Source: JAFGDI01 sp963667715
GTDB lineage: Bacteria > Planctomycetota > Phycisphaerae > Sedimentisphaerales > SM23-30
Direction of reading: 5' to 3'
Assembly (NCBI GenBank): GCA_963667715.1
Contig: OY763926.1
Span: forward strand, 1,426,001-1,490,000
Length of the DNA stretch: 64,000 bases
Part shown: piece after piece, positions 26,922-34,881 of the stretch
Layout of the letters: the number at the start of each line of letters is the position of its first letter
Position numbering within the stretch: position 1 is the stretch's first letter
Position numbers and translations under genes: made by a program
Notes under the pieces: model-generated
Seen by the model: the letters and a program-made list of their open reading frames with translations, nothing else
What the model was told of the DNA's origin: nothing
Database searches by the model: none

Positions 26922-28373
26922 TTGTTTTTCAATTCTATTGATTTCGCAGTTTTTCTGCCGATCGTCTTTGTCTTATATTGGTTTATTTTTAATAAGAATA
27001 TCCATAGACAAAATCTTTTGATTGTTGTTGCCAGCTATGTATTTTACGGCTGGTGGGACTGGCGGTTTCTGATTCTTATCTTTATCAGTACCGTTGTAGA
27101 TTTTTGGGCGGCAAAAGCGATACACTCTTCATCTGATCCTCTTCACCGCAAATTTTGGCTTATAGTCAGCCTGTTTGTCAATCTGTCATTTCTGGCAGTA
27201 TTTAAGTACTACAATTTCTTTATCGAAAACCTTATAACCGCATTCTCGTTTCTTGGAATGGAGATGAAGTTTAACCTGTTGAATATTATTCTACCGGCTG
27301 GGATAAGCTTTTACACTTTCCAAACATTGAGCTATTCAATTGACGTATACAGAAATAAGCTTGAACCTACACATGATTTTATAGCTTTTTCTGCATTTGT
27401 GAGTTTCTTTCCACAGCTGGTCGCTGGCCCTATAGAGCGTGCCTCGCATTTACTGCCGCAGTTTCTTAGTAGTAGAACATTCAACTATGATAGTGCGGTA
27501 AATGGTTCAAAACAGATATTGTGGGGGCTTTTTAAAAAGATGGTTATTGCCGATAATTGTGCGGTATTTGTAGATAATATATTTCAGAATCCACCCTATT
27601 ATCCTGGCAGCACAATGGTGATCGGTGTTGTATTGTTTTCATTCCAGATATATGCTGATTTTTCCGGTTACTCAGACATAGCTATTGGCACTGCCAGACT
27701 TTTTGATTTCAAGCTTAAACGAAACTTCGCTTATCCATATTTTTCCAGAGATATTGCGGAGTTCTGGCGCAGGTGGCATATATCTCTGACTAGCTGGTTT
27801 AAGGATTATGTATATATCCCTTTAGGCGGTAGTAGGGGCACTCTGCTTAATCAGATTAGAAATATATTTATTGTATTTGCTGTAAGTGGATTTTGGCATG
27901 GTGCAAAATGGACTTTTATCGTTTGGGGATTGTATAATGCTCTAATGTTTGTCCCTCTGTTATTATTGAACAAAAATCGAGATAACATAGACATGGTCGC
28001 ATACAATAAAAAACTTCCCACTTTCACTGAACTCTTTAAGATAGGTACTACATATTGCATAGTATTGTTTGGGTGGGTGTTTTTCAGGGCTGATACGATT
28101 AGTGCTGCCTTGAGTATTTATAGTAAAATCTTTTCCACGTCAATCATGTCAATGCCATATTTTGATCGCTGGCAGCTTGCATTGGTTTTATTCCCTTTGC
28201 TTTTTATGTTTATCATAATGGAATGGATTGGTAGAAGAAACGAATATGCTATTGAAAAAATATTTATTGGAAAGCCGAGACTATTTAGATGGACGGTGTA
28301 TTCTGTAATAATATTTACTATTGGTATGTATATGAAGCAGGATGGTTCGCCATTTATTTATTTTCAGTTTTAA
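26922..28373 (+). CDS. MBOAT-family O-acyltransferase (AlgI-like)
   Basis: Polytopic membrane protein of 483 residues. It opens FFNSIDFAVFLPIVFVLYW like AlgI, and the core motifs YPYFSRDIAEFWRRWHISLT, WFKDYVYIPLGGSRG and SGFWHGAKWTFIVWGLYNAL contain the invariant histidine. It brings acyl groups, usually acetyl, across the membrane for O-acylation of an exported polysaccharide. The TTG start at 26922 has AGGG about 8 nt upstream. The SGNH-like gene directly downstream is its likely partner. Confidence 0.92.
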   Translation: MFFNSIDFAVFLPIVFVLYWFIFNKNIHRQNLLIVVASYVFYGWWDWRFLILIFISTVVDFWAAKAIHSSSDPLHRKFWLIVSLFVNLSFLAVFKYYNFFIENLITAFSFLGMEMKFNLLNIILPAGISFYTFQTLSYSIDVYRNKLEPTHDFIAFSAFVSFFPQLVAGPIERASHLLPQFLSSRTFNYDSAVNGSKQILWGLFKKMVIADNCAVFVDNIFQNPPYYPGSTMVIGVVLFSFQIYADFSGYSDIAIGTARLFDFKLKRNFAYPYFSRDIAEFWRRWHISLTSWFKDYVYIPLGGSRGTLLNQIRNIFIVFAVSGFWHGAKWTFIVWGLYNALMFVPLLLLNKNRDNIDMVAYNKKLPTFTELFKIGTTYCIVLFGWVFFRADTISAALSIYSKIFSTSIMSMPYFDRWQLALVLFPLLFMFIIMEWIGRRNEYAIEKIFIGKPRLFRWTVYSVIIFTIGMYMKQDGSPFIYFQF

Positions 28374-28401
28374 GAGAGGTATTGATTCATTTGGGGGTAA
28401 A

Positions 28402-29334
28402 ATGAAAAGGTATTTAAGATCATTACTACTATTTATTCCTTTTGCGCTGCTTGTATACCTGGCTTTGCTGCTACTGTCAGCAGAAGCTCTGCCGCAATTC
28501 CTCTTAAATAATGTAACCAGGCATAATGGTGGCGGGCATTCATATTTAAGGCTCAAGCAGGCAAAGGAATATAAAAATGTTGATATCCTCTTTTTAGGCA
28601 GCTCTCATGTCACCGCTGGTTTTGATCCCAGAATATTTTCCAATAGTGGTTATCAAACATTCAACTTAGGCTCCAGTGCCCAGACACCTATACAGACCTA
28701 TTATCTTCTGGAAAGATATCTAGACTCACTTAATCCCAGGCTCGTTATAATTGACGCATATCAGTATCTATTTCAGATTGACGGTGTAGAATCAATGGCG
28801 GAACTGGCAGCTAATGACTATCTGGGCAAAGATACGCTATCATATACCTTAATGTATAATAATGTGCGTTTATATAATACTGTTGTTTATAAATGTTTAA
28901 GAGATTTACTGGGGCTAAAGACGACTGAGAAGCGGGTTATTAGTCATATAAAATATATTGACGGTGGTTATGGTGAAGGGCTCAGTAAAAGTAATATAAA
29001 TGAAGAAAACGGTACATTTAGGTATATTTTAGATCCAAAGCAGTGTCAATACTTTTCAAATGTGATTTCAATGCTTAAAAATAGATCGATTCCGTATATT
29101 ATTATTCAAACTCCTTATGTCAGATCATATTATGAGGCTATAAGTAATCGAGAGGAATTTAACTTGTATCTTAGCTCGCTAGGTGATTATTACAATTTTA
29201 ATGAAATTATGAAACTTGATAATAATAAAGATTTCAAAGATGTCCATCATTTGAACCAAAATGGAGTAGTCAAGTTCGATGCAAAGGTGCTGGAACTATT
29301 AAAAACGGATATTGGTTTTACTACTATTAATTGA
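28402..29334 (+). CDS. SGNH-hydrolase-like exported protein, MBOAT partner
   Basis: A 310-residue protein with a single N-terminal hydrophobic segment (about residues 5-28), so membrane-anchored or secreted. The nucleophile block reads DILFLGSSHVTAGFDP (GSSH in place of GDS) and the catalytic acid/His pair appears near the C-terminus in FKDVHHLNQNGV. This arrangement matches AlgX/AlgJ/DltD-like proteins that work with an MBOAT to place acetyl groups on periplasmic polysaccharide. The ATG at 28402 follows GGGGTAAA; the gene follows the MBOAT stop by 28 bp. It is the last gene of the glycan cluster. Confidence 0.72.
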   Translation: MKRYLRSLLLFIPFALLVYLALLLLSAEALPQFLLNNVTRHNGGGHSYLRLKQAKEYKNVDILFLGSSHVTAGFDPRIFSNSGYQTFNLGSSAQTPIQTYYLLERYLDSLNPRLVIIDAYQYLFQIDGVESMAELAANDYLGKDTLSYTLMYNNVRLYNTVVYKCLRDLLGLKTTEKRVISHIKYIDGGYGEGLSKSNINEENGTFRYILDPKQCQYFSNVISMLKNRSIPYIIIQTPYVRSYYEAISNREEFNLYLSSLGDYYNFNEIMKLDNNKDFKDVHHLNQNGVVKFDAKVLELLKTDIGFTTIN

Positions 29335-29403
29335 TATAATGAGCCTTTTGAATCTATACTTTTATGTCAAACTCTTTATTTTACTATATATACAGGATAG
29401 CAT

Positions 29404-29823
29404 ATGGACTCTATTAAAGATTTTGTAGCAAAATACGATAAATTTGGGCAGCTTGTTGGGACAGAGGTTATTTCTGTTGGTGAAGGTTCGGCCGTTGCTC
29501 GGCTGGAGATAAAAGAATGTCATCTAAACGGTGGTGGGGTTGCTCATGGCGGGGCGATCTTTACTCTTGCTGATCTGGCTTTTGCTGCTGCTGTTAACTC
29601 TCACGGCAGAGTATCAGTCGGCGCTTCAACTAATATTGTATATGTAGCTCCGGGTTTACCTGGTGATATTCTTACCGCAACCGCATCAGAAATCAATTGC
29701 GGCCATAAAATGGCCAGTTATGACGTACGGGTAGTCAATCAGCAAGATAAGTTAGTTGCTACTTTTACCGGACTAGCATATCGCAAAACCGAAACTATAG
29801 AAGAGCTGTTGGAGAGAAAATGA
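29404..29823 (+). CDS. PaaI-type hotdog thioesterase
   Basis: A 139-residue single hotdog-fold domain. The motif NGGGVAHGGAIFTLADLAFA holds the active-site HGG loop and the aspartate of the following helix. VGASTNIVYVAPG and KMASYDVRVVNQQDKLVATF complete the usual 4HBT/PaaI pattern. It hydrolyses acyl- or phenylacyl-CoA thioesters; the physiological substrate is unknown. AGGA is placed well before the ATG. It is separated from the glycan cluster by 69 bp and followed by a terminator. Confidence 0.85.
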   Translation: MDSIKDFVAKYDKFGQLVGTEVISVGEGSAVARLEIKECHLNGGGVAHGGAIFTLADLAFAAAVNSHGRVSVGASTNIVYVAPGLPGDILTATASEINCGHKMASYDVRVVNQQDKLVATFTGLAYRKTETIEELLERK

Positions 29824-29861
29824 TATTATTACTTTGTTAGATAGCTCAAAATAAAAATATA

Positions 29862-29895
29862 AAGGCCGGTCAACTGTTTTTGACTGGCCTTGTTT
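29862..29895. terminator. Bidirectional intrinsic terminator
   Basis: AAGGCCGGTCA (29862-29872) pairs with TGACTGGCCTT (29881-29891) through 11 base pairs including one G-U wobble, with an 8-nt loop and a T-rich stretch after it. It lies between the convergent PaaI and methyltransferase genes. Confidence 0.8.
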
Positions 29896-29903
29896 ATTTT
29901 AAA

Positions 29904-30467
29904 TCATTTAACACAGTTATAAATGAATGCGGGAGGGGTGTTACGCCATACTGTACGAGATTGTGATACCTCTGAAAAGTTTTGTTTTAGGGTTTGGCGA
30001 AATCGCTTGCCGGCAGGCAGCAGCAGTCCCTGTAGATAGGCAAAAGTACAAAACCTGCCACCTGGTGTCATGGCATTTACAATAGAGCTAAACAGCTTAT
30101 CCTGAAGCTCTGGGCCAAAAGCCGCCCAGGGTAGACCGCAGACTATTGAGTCGAGTTTGTTTATTCCTTTCTGGGACATTATCTCTCCCAGATTCTCGAC
30201 AGAATCGGTGACTATATCAACATTAGGTAGTTTCTCCGTCAGGACCTTTGACAGATTCTCATTTATCTCAAGGGCTACAAAAGCAGCTTCCGGCTTCTTG
30301 GTCGTGCTGATTAACCCGGTAAAAGCCCCAGTGCCGGCTCCCAGCTCAATTATCGTATCTGCCTGTGATATACGGGCCTGTTTGACCATTTCGGTCGCCA
30401 GGTATTTGCTGCTGGGTTTGATCGCACCTATACTGCCAGGTGATTTGAGAAATTCGGTTATAAACAT
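29904..30467 (-). CDS. SAM-dependent methyltransferase, phospholipid N-methyltransferase-like
   Basis: A 187-residue protein beginning FITEFLKSPGSIGAIKPSSK, the opening of bacterial PmtA-like phosphatidylethanolamine N-methyltransferases and their rRNA-dimethylase-like relatives. Motif I is IIELGAGTGAFTGLI, followed by ALEINENL, DIVTDSVENL and DSIVCGLPWAAFG. The segment FRQTLKQNFSEVSQSRTVWRNTPPAFIY also fits. It would methylate a lipid headgroup at the membrane or a related amine; this is a family inference. The start lies 1 bp beyond the upstream gene's stop region, so it forms an operon with the gene at 30471-31217. Confidence 0.75.
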   Translation of the reverse strand: MFITEFLKSPGSIGAIKPSSKYLATEMVKQARISQADTIIELGAGTGAFTGLISTTKKPEAAFVALEINENLSKVLTEKLPNVDIVTDSVENLGEIMSQKGINKLDSIVCGLPWAAFGPELQDKLFSSIVNAMTPGGRFCTFAYLQGLLLPAGKRFRQTLKQNFSEVSQSRTVWRNTPPAFIYNCVK

Positions 30468-30470
30468 TTC

Positions 30471-31217
30471 TTACTTTCTGCTTTTAAATCCTGATAAATT
30501 CAGTATTAGTTCCACTTCTCCTGATGGTCGGCCCGTTAGGCGGGAAATATCTGAAAGTGACATCCCTTGATTGGCCATAGACAAGATCTTGCTATTAGCA
30601 TTTTCTGCTTCAGATTTTATCTTGGGCTCAGCTGGTTCTTCCTCATTTTCCATTTCGTCGTTTACCTGAATATCTATTTTGGACTCTACATTATGAGATA
30701 TAGGCTCTGCTATAGGATCCACAGGGTCAGGTTCGCTATTCTGCTTATTTTCAATGCTGAAAACCGCTTTTTTATCAGTCGTATCAGCGAGGAGGATATT
30801 ACGTCTATTATTTTCAATTGTCAGTTTTTTATATTCTTCAATTAGCTTTTGGTATTCTGCTATCTTTAGTTCTGTTTTGCCTAATAATATTTCGAGTTTA
30901 GCTGTTCTGGTGTCTATCTGACCATTTATATCTCTGGACATGTCCGCCAGCGCTGCCATTAACTCTTCCAACCTCTCTATTGTGTGATATGGATTTTCTT
31001 TTAGTTGGCTATCAACCAGTTCCCGAGCTGTTTTACGGGGGTTATTTCTGCTGCTTATCGAACGTTTTGCCGTGGCTCTCATAATTATAAAAAATATAAA
31101 CATAAATAGGCCAAAGAGCAGTATCGTGCTCAATGGTATTTCAAAGGGCTGTTTGGACAGAGAGCCTGGCTTTTCTGATGTTGCGTCAGATAAAAATGTC
31201 AAAATGTAAAACAGCAT
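30471..31217 (-). CDS. Membrane-anchored coiled-coil protein with C-terminal helix-turn-helix-like end
   Basis: I do not recognise a named family. The 248-residue protein has one transmembrane segment (ILLFGLFMFIFFIIMR, about residues 32-48), a basic juxtamembrane stretch, then a long helical, probably coiled-coil region (ERLEELMAALADMSRDING onward to about 145). An acidic, low-complexity linker rich in E and P follows. The last 38 residues, ILSMANQGMSLSDISRLTGR and on, read like a helix-turn-helix of the sigma-region-4 type and are reminiscent of DUF6115/DUF2802 proteins near flagellar genes. CAGGGAAAT precedes the start. It is co-transcribed with the methyltransferase downstream. Confidence 0.6.
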   Translation of the reverse strand: MLFYILTFLSDATSEKPGSLSKQPFEIPLSTILLFGLFMFIFFIIMRATAKRSISSRNNPRKTARELVDSQLKENPYHTIERLEELMAALADMSRDINGQIDTRTAKLEILLGKTELKIAEYQKLIEEYKKLTIENNRRNILLADTTDKKAVFSIENKQNSEPDPVDPIAEPISHNVESKIDIQVNDEMENEEEPAEPKIKSEAENANSKILSMANQGMSLSDISRLTGRPSGEVELILNLSGFKSRK

Positions 31218-31304
31218 TTATTTCCCTGCTTGTATCATGTATAATTGTCTATTATTAAAACAGATAGAGTTAATATACTAATCAGGATTTATTTTAAATA
31301 TAAT

Positions 31305-32342
31305 ATGCTTAACAGGCAAGATAATATTTCAGATCTATGTGAGCAGTCACATGCAATGGAGGTGCTGGCAGAACTACAGGCCGGTCTTACCATTTCTCGA
31401 TCACTATTTGGTGATTTGGCAGAAAAGGTAGGGTTGCAGGTTGATGAACTTCTGTCTCTATTGGATAAGTTGCTTAATCATAACATCTTAAGGGAAATAT
31501 CTCCAGTTTTTAACGCTTCCGGCCTAGGCTATATTAGTACTTTAGCCGCCGCCTCTGTTCCTGAAGATAATATAAATGATTTTGTGGCGTATCTCAATGC
31601 TATGCCAGGGGTTTCGCATAATTATGGTAGAGCTGCAAATTATAATGTCTGGTTTACATTAGCTTTACCTGGTGAGCTTGGGAATAATGCTGTTTTTGAC
31701 GAGGCATTTACACTCTTGCGTGAGCGTTTTGGCCTTGATGATATTATATCATTACCGGTCAAAAAGATGTATAAGCTCAAGGTCAATTTTGGCCGTAATG
31801 TTCGTTCTGGCTCAAAATCACTAACAGACGCACGCAGAGCAGGGTTACCCGTAGCTATTAACGAAAAGGATAAACAGTTGGTCCGGCTACTGCAGCACGG
31901 ACTTCCTTTATGCGAGTATCCTTTCCAGGCTATCGCTGATAAGCTTAATGAAGGTACTGCAGTTGAGCAATATACTGAGTCTGAAATTATCGAAAAAGTA
32001 AAAGATTGGCAAGCTGCTGGTGTTATCCGAAGAGTTGCCGGCAGGGTACGTCACTATAATCTTGGCTATTCTCATAATGCCATGATGGTAATAAAGTTAC
32101 ATGATGCCTTAGTTGATGAAGCTGGCCGTGTGGTTGCGTCTAAGGATTATGTAAGTCATTGCTATCATCGCCAGCGAGCTCAGAACTGGCAATATGATCT
32201 GTATGCTATGATACATGCAGAATCACAACGGATGCTGGATGAATATATTGCTGAGATTATTTCTGAGCTGGATTATTTAGATTATTTGGTGTTACCAACG
32301 ATTTGCGAGTATAAAAAACAGTCTGTACGGTATTTTGAGTGA
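31305..32342 (+). CDS. Siroheme decarboxylase, AhbA-AhbB-type fusion
   Basis: A 345-residue protein made of two similar Lrp/AsnC-like halves, each with an N-terminal winged helix and a C-terminal ferredoxin-like domain. Half one has the diagnostic PGVSHNYGRAANYNVWFTL near residue 100, and half two has VSHCYHRQRAQNWQYDLYAM near 282, where the histidines belong to the active site in AhbA/AhbB/NirD-L proteins. These remove two carboxylates from siroheme to give 12,18-didecarboxysiroheme, on the way to heme b (Ahb route) or heme d1. The fusion resembles NirDL. The ATG at 31305 is chosen over a TTG at 31245. No other heme gene is adjacent. Confidence 0.82.
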   Translation: MLNRQDNISDLCEQSHAMEVLAELQAGLTISRSLFGDLAEKVGLQVDELLSLLDKLLNHNILREISPVFNASGLGYISTLAAASVPEDNINDFVAYLNAMPGVSHNYGRAANYNVWFTLALPGELGNNAVFDEAFTLLRERFGLDDIISLPVKKMYKLKVNFGRNVRSGSKSLTDARRAGLPVAINEKDKQLVRLLQHGLPLCEYPFQAIADKLNEGTAVEQYTESEIIEKVKDWQAAGVIRRVAGRVRHYNLGYSHNAMMVIKLHDALVDEAGRVVASKDYVSHCYHRQRAQNWQYDLYAMIHAESQRMLDEYIAEIISELDYLDYLVLPTICEYKKQSVRYFE

Positions 32343-32641
32343 AATACCTTTAATGCTTATTGATATATGAAATAGTCCTATAATATTTTTCAAAATACAG
32401 ATGTTGACCACTATAATGATTGTGTTCTAATAAAGTGGCAAGAGGGTATTTGTCTTTCATTAAGTTACTTTTATATATGTTGTTATGGTTGTCAGTGATT
32501 TGCCTTTCTTCTGTTTGTAACTTGCAGGTGATATTATATATATAAGTTTATAGTTATTACCATATTGTTTCGGGTCGATGTTTTTCCAAGAATAGATTAT
32601 TTAGTTCTGAATTATATTAATACTAATGGAGGTATTTTGGA
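32343..32641. other. Intergenic leader of the chemoreceptor gene
   Basis: A 299-bp A/T-rich gap with no credible gene. I looked for sigma28 (TAAA-N15-GCCGATAA) and sigma54 (GG-N10-GC) elements. TGGCAAG at about 32435 starts like a sigma54 -24 box but has no GC twelve bases on, so no promoter is called. TGGAGG 10 nt before 32642 is the ribosome-binding site of the next gene. Confidence 0.4.
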
Positions 32642-34786
32642 ATGACTATTCGTGGTAAAATAATGGTGACTGTTTGTATTCCTGTTGCTGGTCTAGTTGC
32701 ATTTCTGGCCTTGAATACTGTAAATATGGGGAAAGTCACCAGGCAGGTTGAAAGTACTGTTGATCAAGTCTTTATCCCAATTGTCAAAAAGGATATCCCT
32801 GAAATTACAAAGTCGAATTCAAGTATTTCTTTGTTATTAAATGCTGACAGAGATGCTTATCAGGCTTACGTTGCCCAGGTCGAGGCAATGGAGACTTTTG
32901 AACTTGATAAGTTAAAACAGCTCGATAGCGATAATCAGGAAAATATTAAGCAGGTTGAAGATAGAGTGACTAGCTCATCTGAAGGTTTCGATGATTCTAT
33001 GAGCCAGCTATACAGCGTTTTCAAGCAAAATTATGCGACCTGGAAAAACTTTAGCCGCGAATCTTTGAAAATGTCTCTTTCTCTTTATGAAACATTCCAG
33101 AAGCGTAAAGATCTTATGGCTTCCAGTGTTACAGTATTCGATAGTATGAGAGATTGTCTGGACCGAATCGAAGGTCTGCTCGAAAAAGAGATCAACTCTA
33201 TACTTGGTGATGAAACTAGCAGTAAACAGCAGCTTAACGGCCTTTATGACAGTTATACTCTATTACTTAACGCTGACCGTGATGCATATCAGGCTTATCT
33301 GGCACAGATGCAGGCATTTAGCTGTACCGATCCGGAAGAAATGGTTAGCATTCTTGATGATAATGTTACAAATATTCAGCAGGTTGCCGACAGAACTGCT
33401 AAAGCTGCTGGTGTATTTAATGATGATATGAATGCTATATATAAAGAATTTCAGGATTATTACGGTAAGTGGAAAGTTGACTGTGCAAATGTCGTTAAAC
33501 TCTCCTCCAGCAGTATGGATGATCGTCTTGTAAGAAGAGATTACCACGAAAAGGCTTTAGTTGCGTTCGATGTTTTCAGAGATACTATAAACACCCTTAC
33601 TGAAAAGTTAGAAGCCAGAATAAGTAACCAGATAAGTCACATTAACGATGTTAGTGAACAGGCTGAAACTGAATCCGCTGAAATGCGTAGACTTATGCGA
33701 AAGGATGTTAATATATCTGTTGTTGCGGGTATTATTATCTCTATTATTTCTATTGGTATTTCGCTCTATATTTGTGCATCGATTATAATGGTCCTAAACA
33801 CTTTGATAAATGCTATGCAGGCCAGTTCAGAGCAGGTTGCTTCTGCTGCCGGCCAGGTTTCCAGTACATCTCAGTCATTAGCTGAAGGTAGCTGTGAACA
33901 GGCTTCTGGTATTGAAGAGATAAACAGCTCTATGGATGAAATATCCGGACAGACTACTATGAATGCTGATAATGCCAGAATGGCTCATAAGTATTCGCAG
34001 GAAGTTAATGACTCTACTCAGAAATGTAATGATGCTATGACCGAGATGAGCTCTGCAATTAACGATATTCAAAAGTCTTCTGAAGAAACAAGTAAGATCG
34101 TTAAAACTATTGATGAGATTGCTTTCCAGACTAACCTACTTGCCTTAAATGCTGCGGTTGAAGCGGCTAGAGCTGGTGAAGCGGGTAAAGGATTTGCGGT
34201 TGTGGCTGAAGAGGTAAGGAATCTGGCGATGCGTTCTGCTGAGGCTGCTAGAAGTACTACCGGCATGATCGAAGAGTCAGTTAAAAACGCTAATAATGGT
34301 GTAGAAATTGTAACAAAAGTTGGAAGTGTACTATCAGAAATTGCTGAATCTGTCGGACAAACTACAGATTATGTCAGTAATATTTCAACTTCTAATGATG
34401 AGCAGGCTGCCGCAATATCGCAAATCAAAGCTGCCATAGCTCAGATGGATAAAGTTACACAGGCCAATGCCTCTGCATCTGAAGAAGGTGCTTCTGCTGC
34501 TGAAGAACTGACAGCTCAGGCTGAAACTATGAATGATATTGTCCATAACCTTTCAAGAATGGTGGGTGGTGATAATAGTGGTTCCAAGAGTAAAAGTGAT
34601 TTCGCTTCAAAGCCTAATAAATCATTAAATATGGGCGATCAGGCATTCCATGAAATTGCTAATAGCCCATCGTTTACCAGCTCTACCACTACCAAGAGTT
34701 CTGAACCTGTGGCTTACAACTCCAGCGTAAAAGAACATGCAGAATCTGTGATACCTTTTGATGATGGTTTTGATGAGTTTAACTGA
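32642..34786 (+). CDS. Methyl-accepting chemotaxis protein with duplicated helical sensor
   Basis: Chemoreceptor of 714 residues. TM1 spans about residues 7-26 and TM2 about 357-383. The periplasmic part is all-helical and internally duplicated: LLLNADRDAYQAY occurs at about 64-76 and again at about 206-218, each followed by a related helix pair, as in HBM-type bimodular sensors. After TM2 I see almost no HAMP domain; the chain passes within about 15 residues into the signalling coiled coil. The hairpin tip DEIAFQTNLLALNAAVEAAR is near residue 490. The C-terminus ends IPFDDGFDEFN, an acidic tail seen in some planctomycete and delta-proteobacterial receptors. The ligand is unknown. Confidence 0.92.
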   Translation: MTIRGKIMVTVCIPVAGLVAFLALNTVNMGKVTRQVESTVDQVFIPIVKKDIPEITKSNSSISLLLNADRDAYQAYVAQVEAMETFELDKLKQLDSDNQENIKQVEDRVTSSSEGFDDSMSQLYSVFKQNYATWKNFSRESLKMSLSLYETFQKRKDLMASSVTVFDSMRDCLDRIEGLLEKEINSILGDETSSKQQLNGLYDSYTLLLNADRDAYQAYLAQMQAFSCTDPEEMVSILDDNVTNIQQVADRTAKAAGVFNDDMNAIYKEFQDYYGKWKVDCANVVKLSSSSMDDRLVRRDYHEKALVAFDVFRDTINTLTEKLEARISNQISHINDVSEQAETESAEMRRLMRKDVNISVVAGIIISIISIGISLYICASIIMVLNTLINAMQASSEQVASAAGQVSSTSQSLAEGSCEQASGIEEINSSMDEISGQTTMNADNARMAHKYSQEVNDSTQKCNDAMTEMSSAINDIQKSSEETSKIVKTIDEIAFQTNLLALNAAVEAARAGEAGKGFAVVAEEVRNLAMRSAEAARSTTGMIEESVKNANNGVEIVTKVGSVLSEIAESVGQTTDYVSNISTSNDEQAAAISQIKAAIAQMDKVTQANASASEEGASAAEELTAQAETMNDIVHNLSRMVGGDNSGSKSKSDFASKPNKSLNMGDQAFHEIANSPSFTSSTTTKSSEPVAYNSSVKEHAESVIPFDDGFDEFN

Positions 34787-34803
34787 TCTAGTTGTTTATA
34801 ATT

Positions 34804-34847
34804 AAAAAAAAGGAATTCCAGACTATGCGTTGGAATTCCTTTTTTTA
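34804..34847 (+). terminator. Intrinsic terminator of the chemoreceptor gene
   Basis: AGGAATTCCA and TTGGAATTCCT, extended by flanking A and T runs, form a stem of about 16 bp around a roughly 10-nt loop, directly followed by a run of seven T. It lies 18 bp after the stop. Confidence 0.88.
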
Positions 34848-34851
34848 TTTC

Positions 34852-34881
34852 AAAAACTGACCGTCGGTCATCGCGAGTTTT
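34852..34881 (-). terminator. Stem-loop at the 3' end of the DNA methyltransferase gene
   Basis: TGACC-GTC-GGTCA (34858-34870) is a perfect 5-bp stem with a 3-nt loop, and AAAAACT/AGTTTTT flank it. Read leftwards, TTTTT follows the hairpin, as expected for an intrinsic terminator of the gene ending at 34881. The core CTGACCGTCGGTCA repeats the one at 5742-5755 with one change. Confidence 0.55.

Noticed and set aside
32430..32460. Possible sigma54 promoter TGGCAAG before the chemoreceptor
   Set aside because: No GC dinucleotide at the required 10-bp distance.
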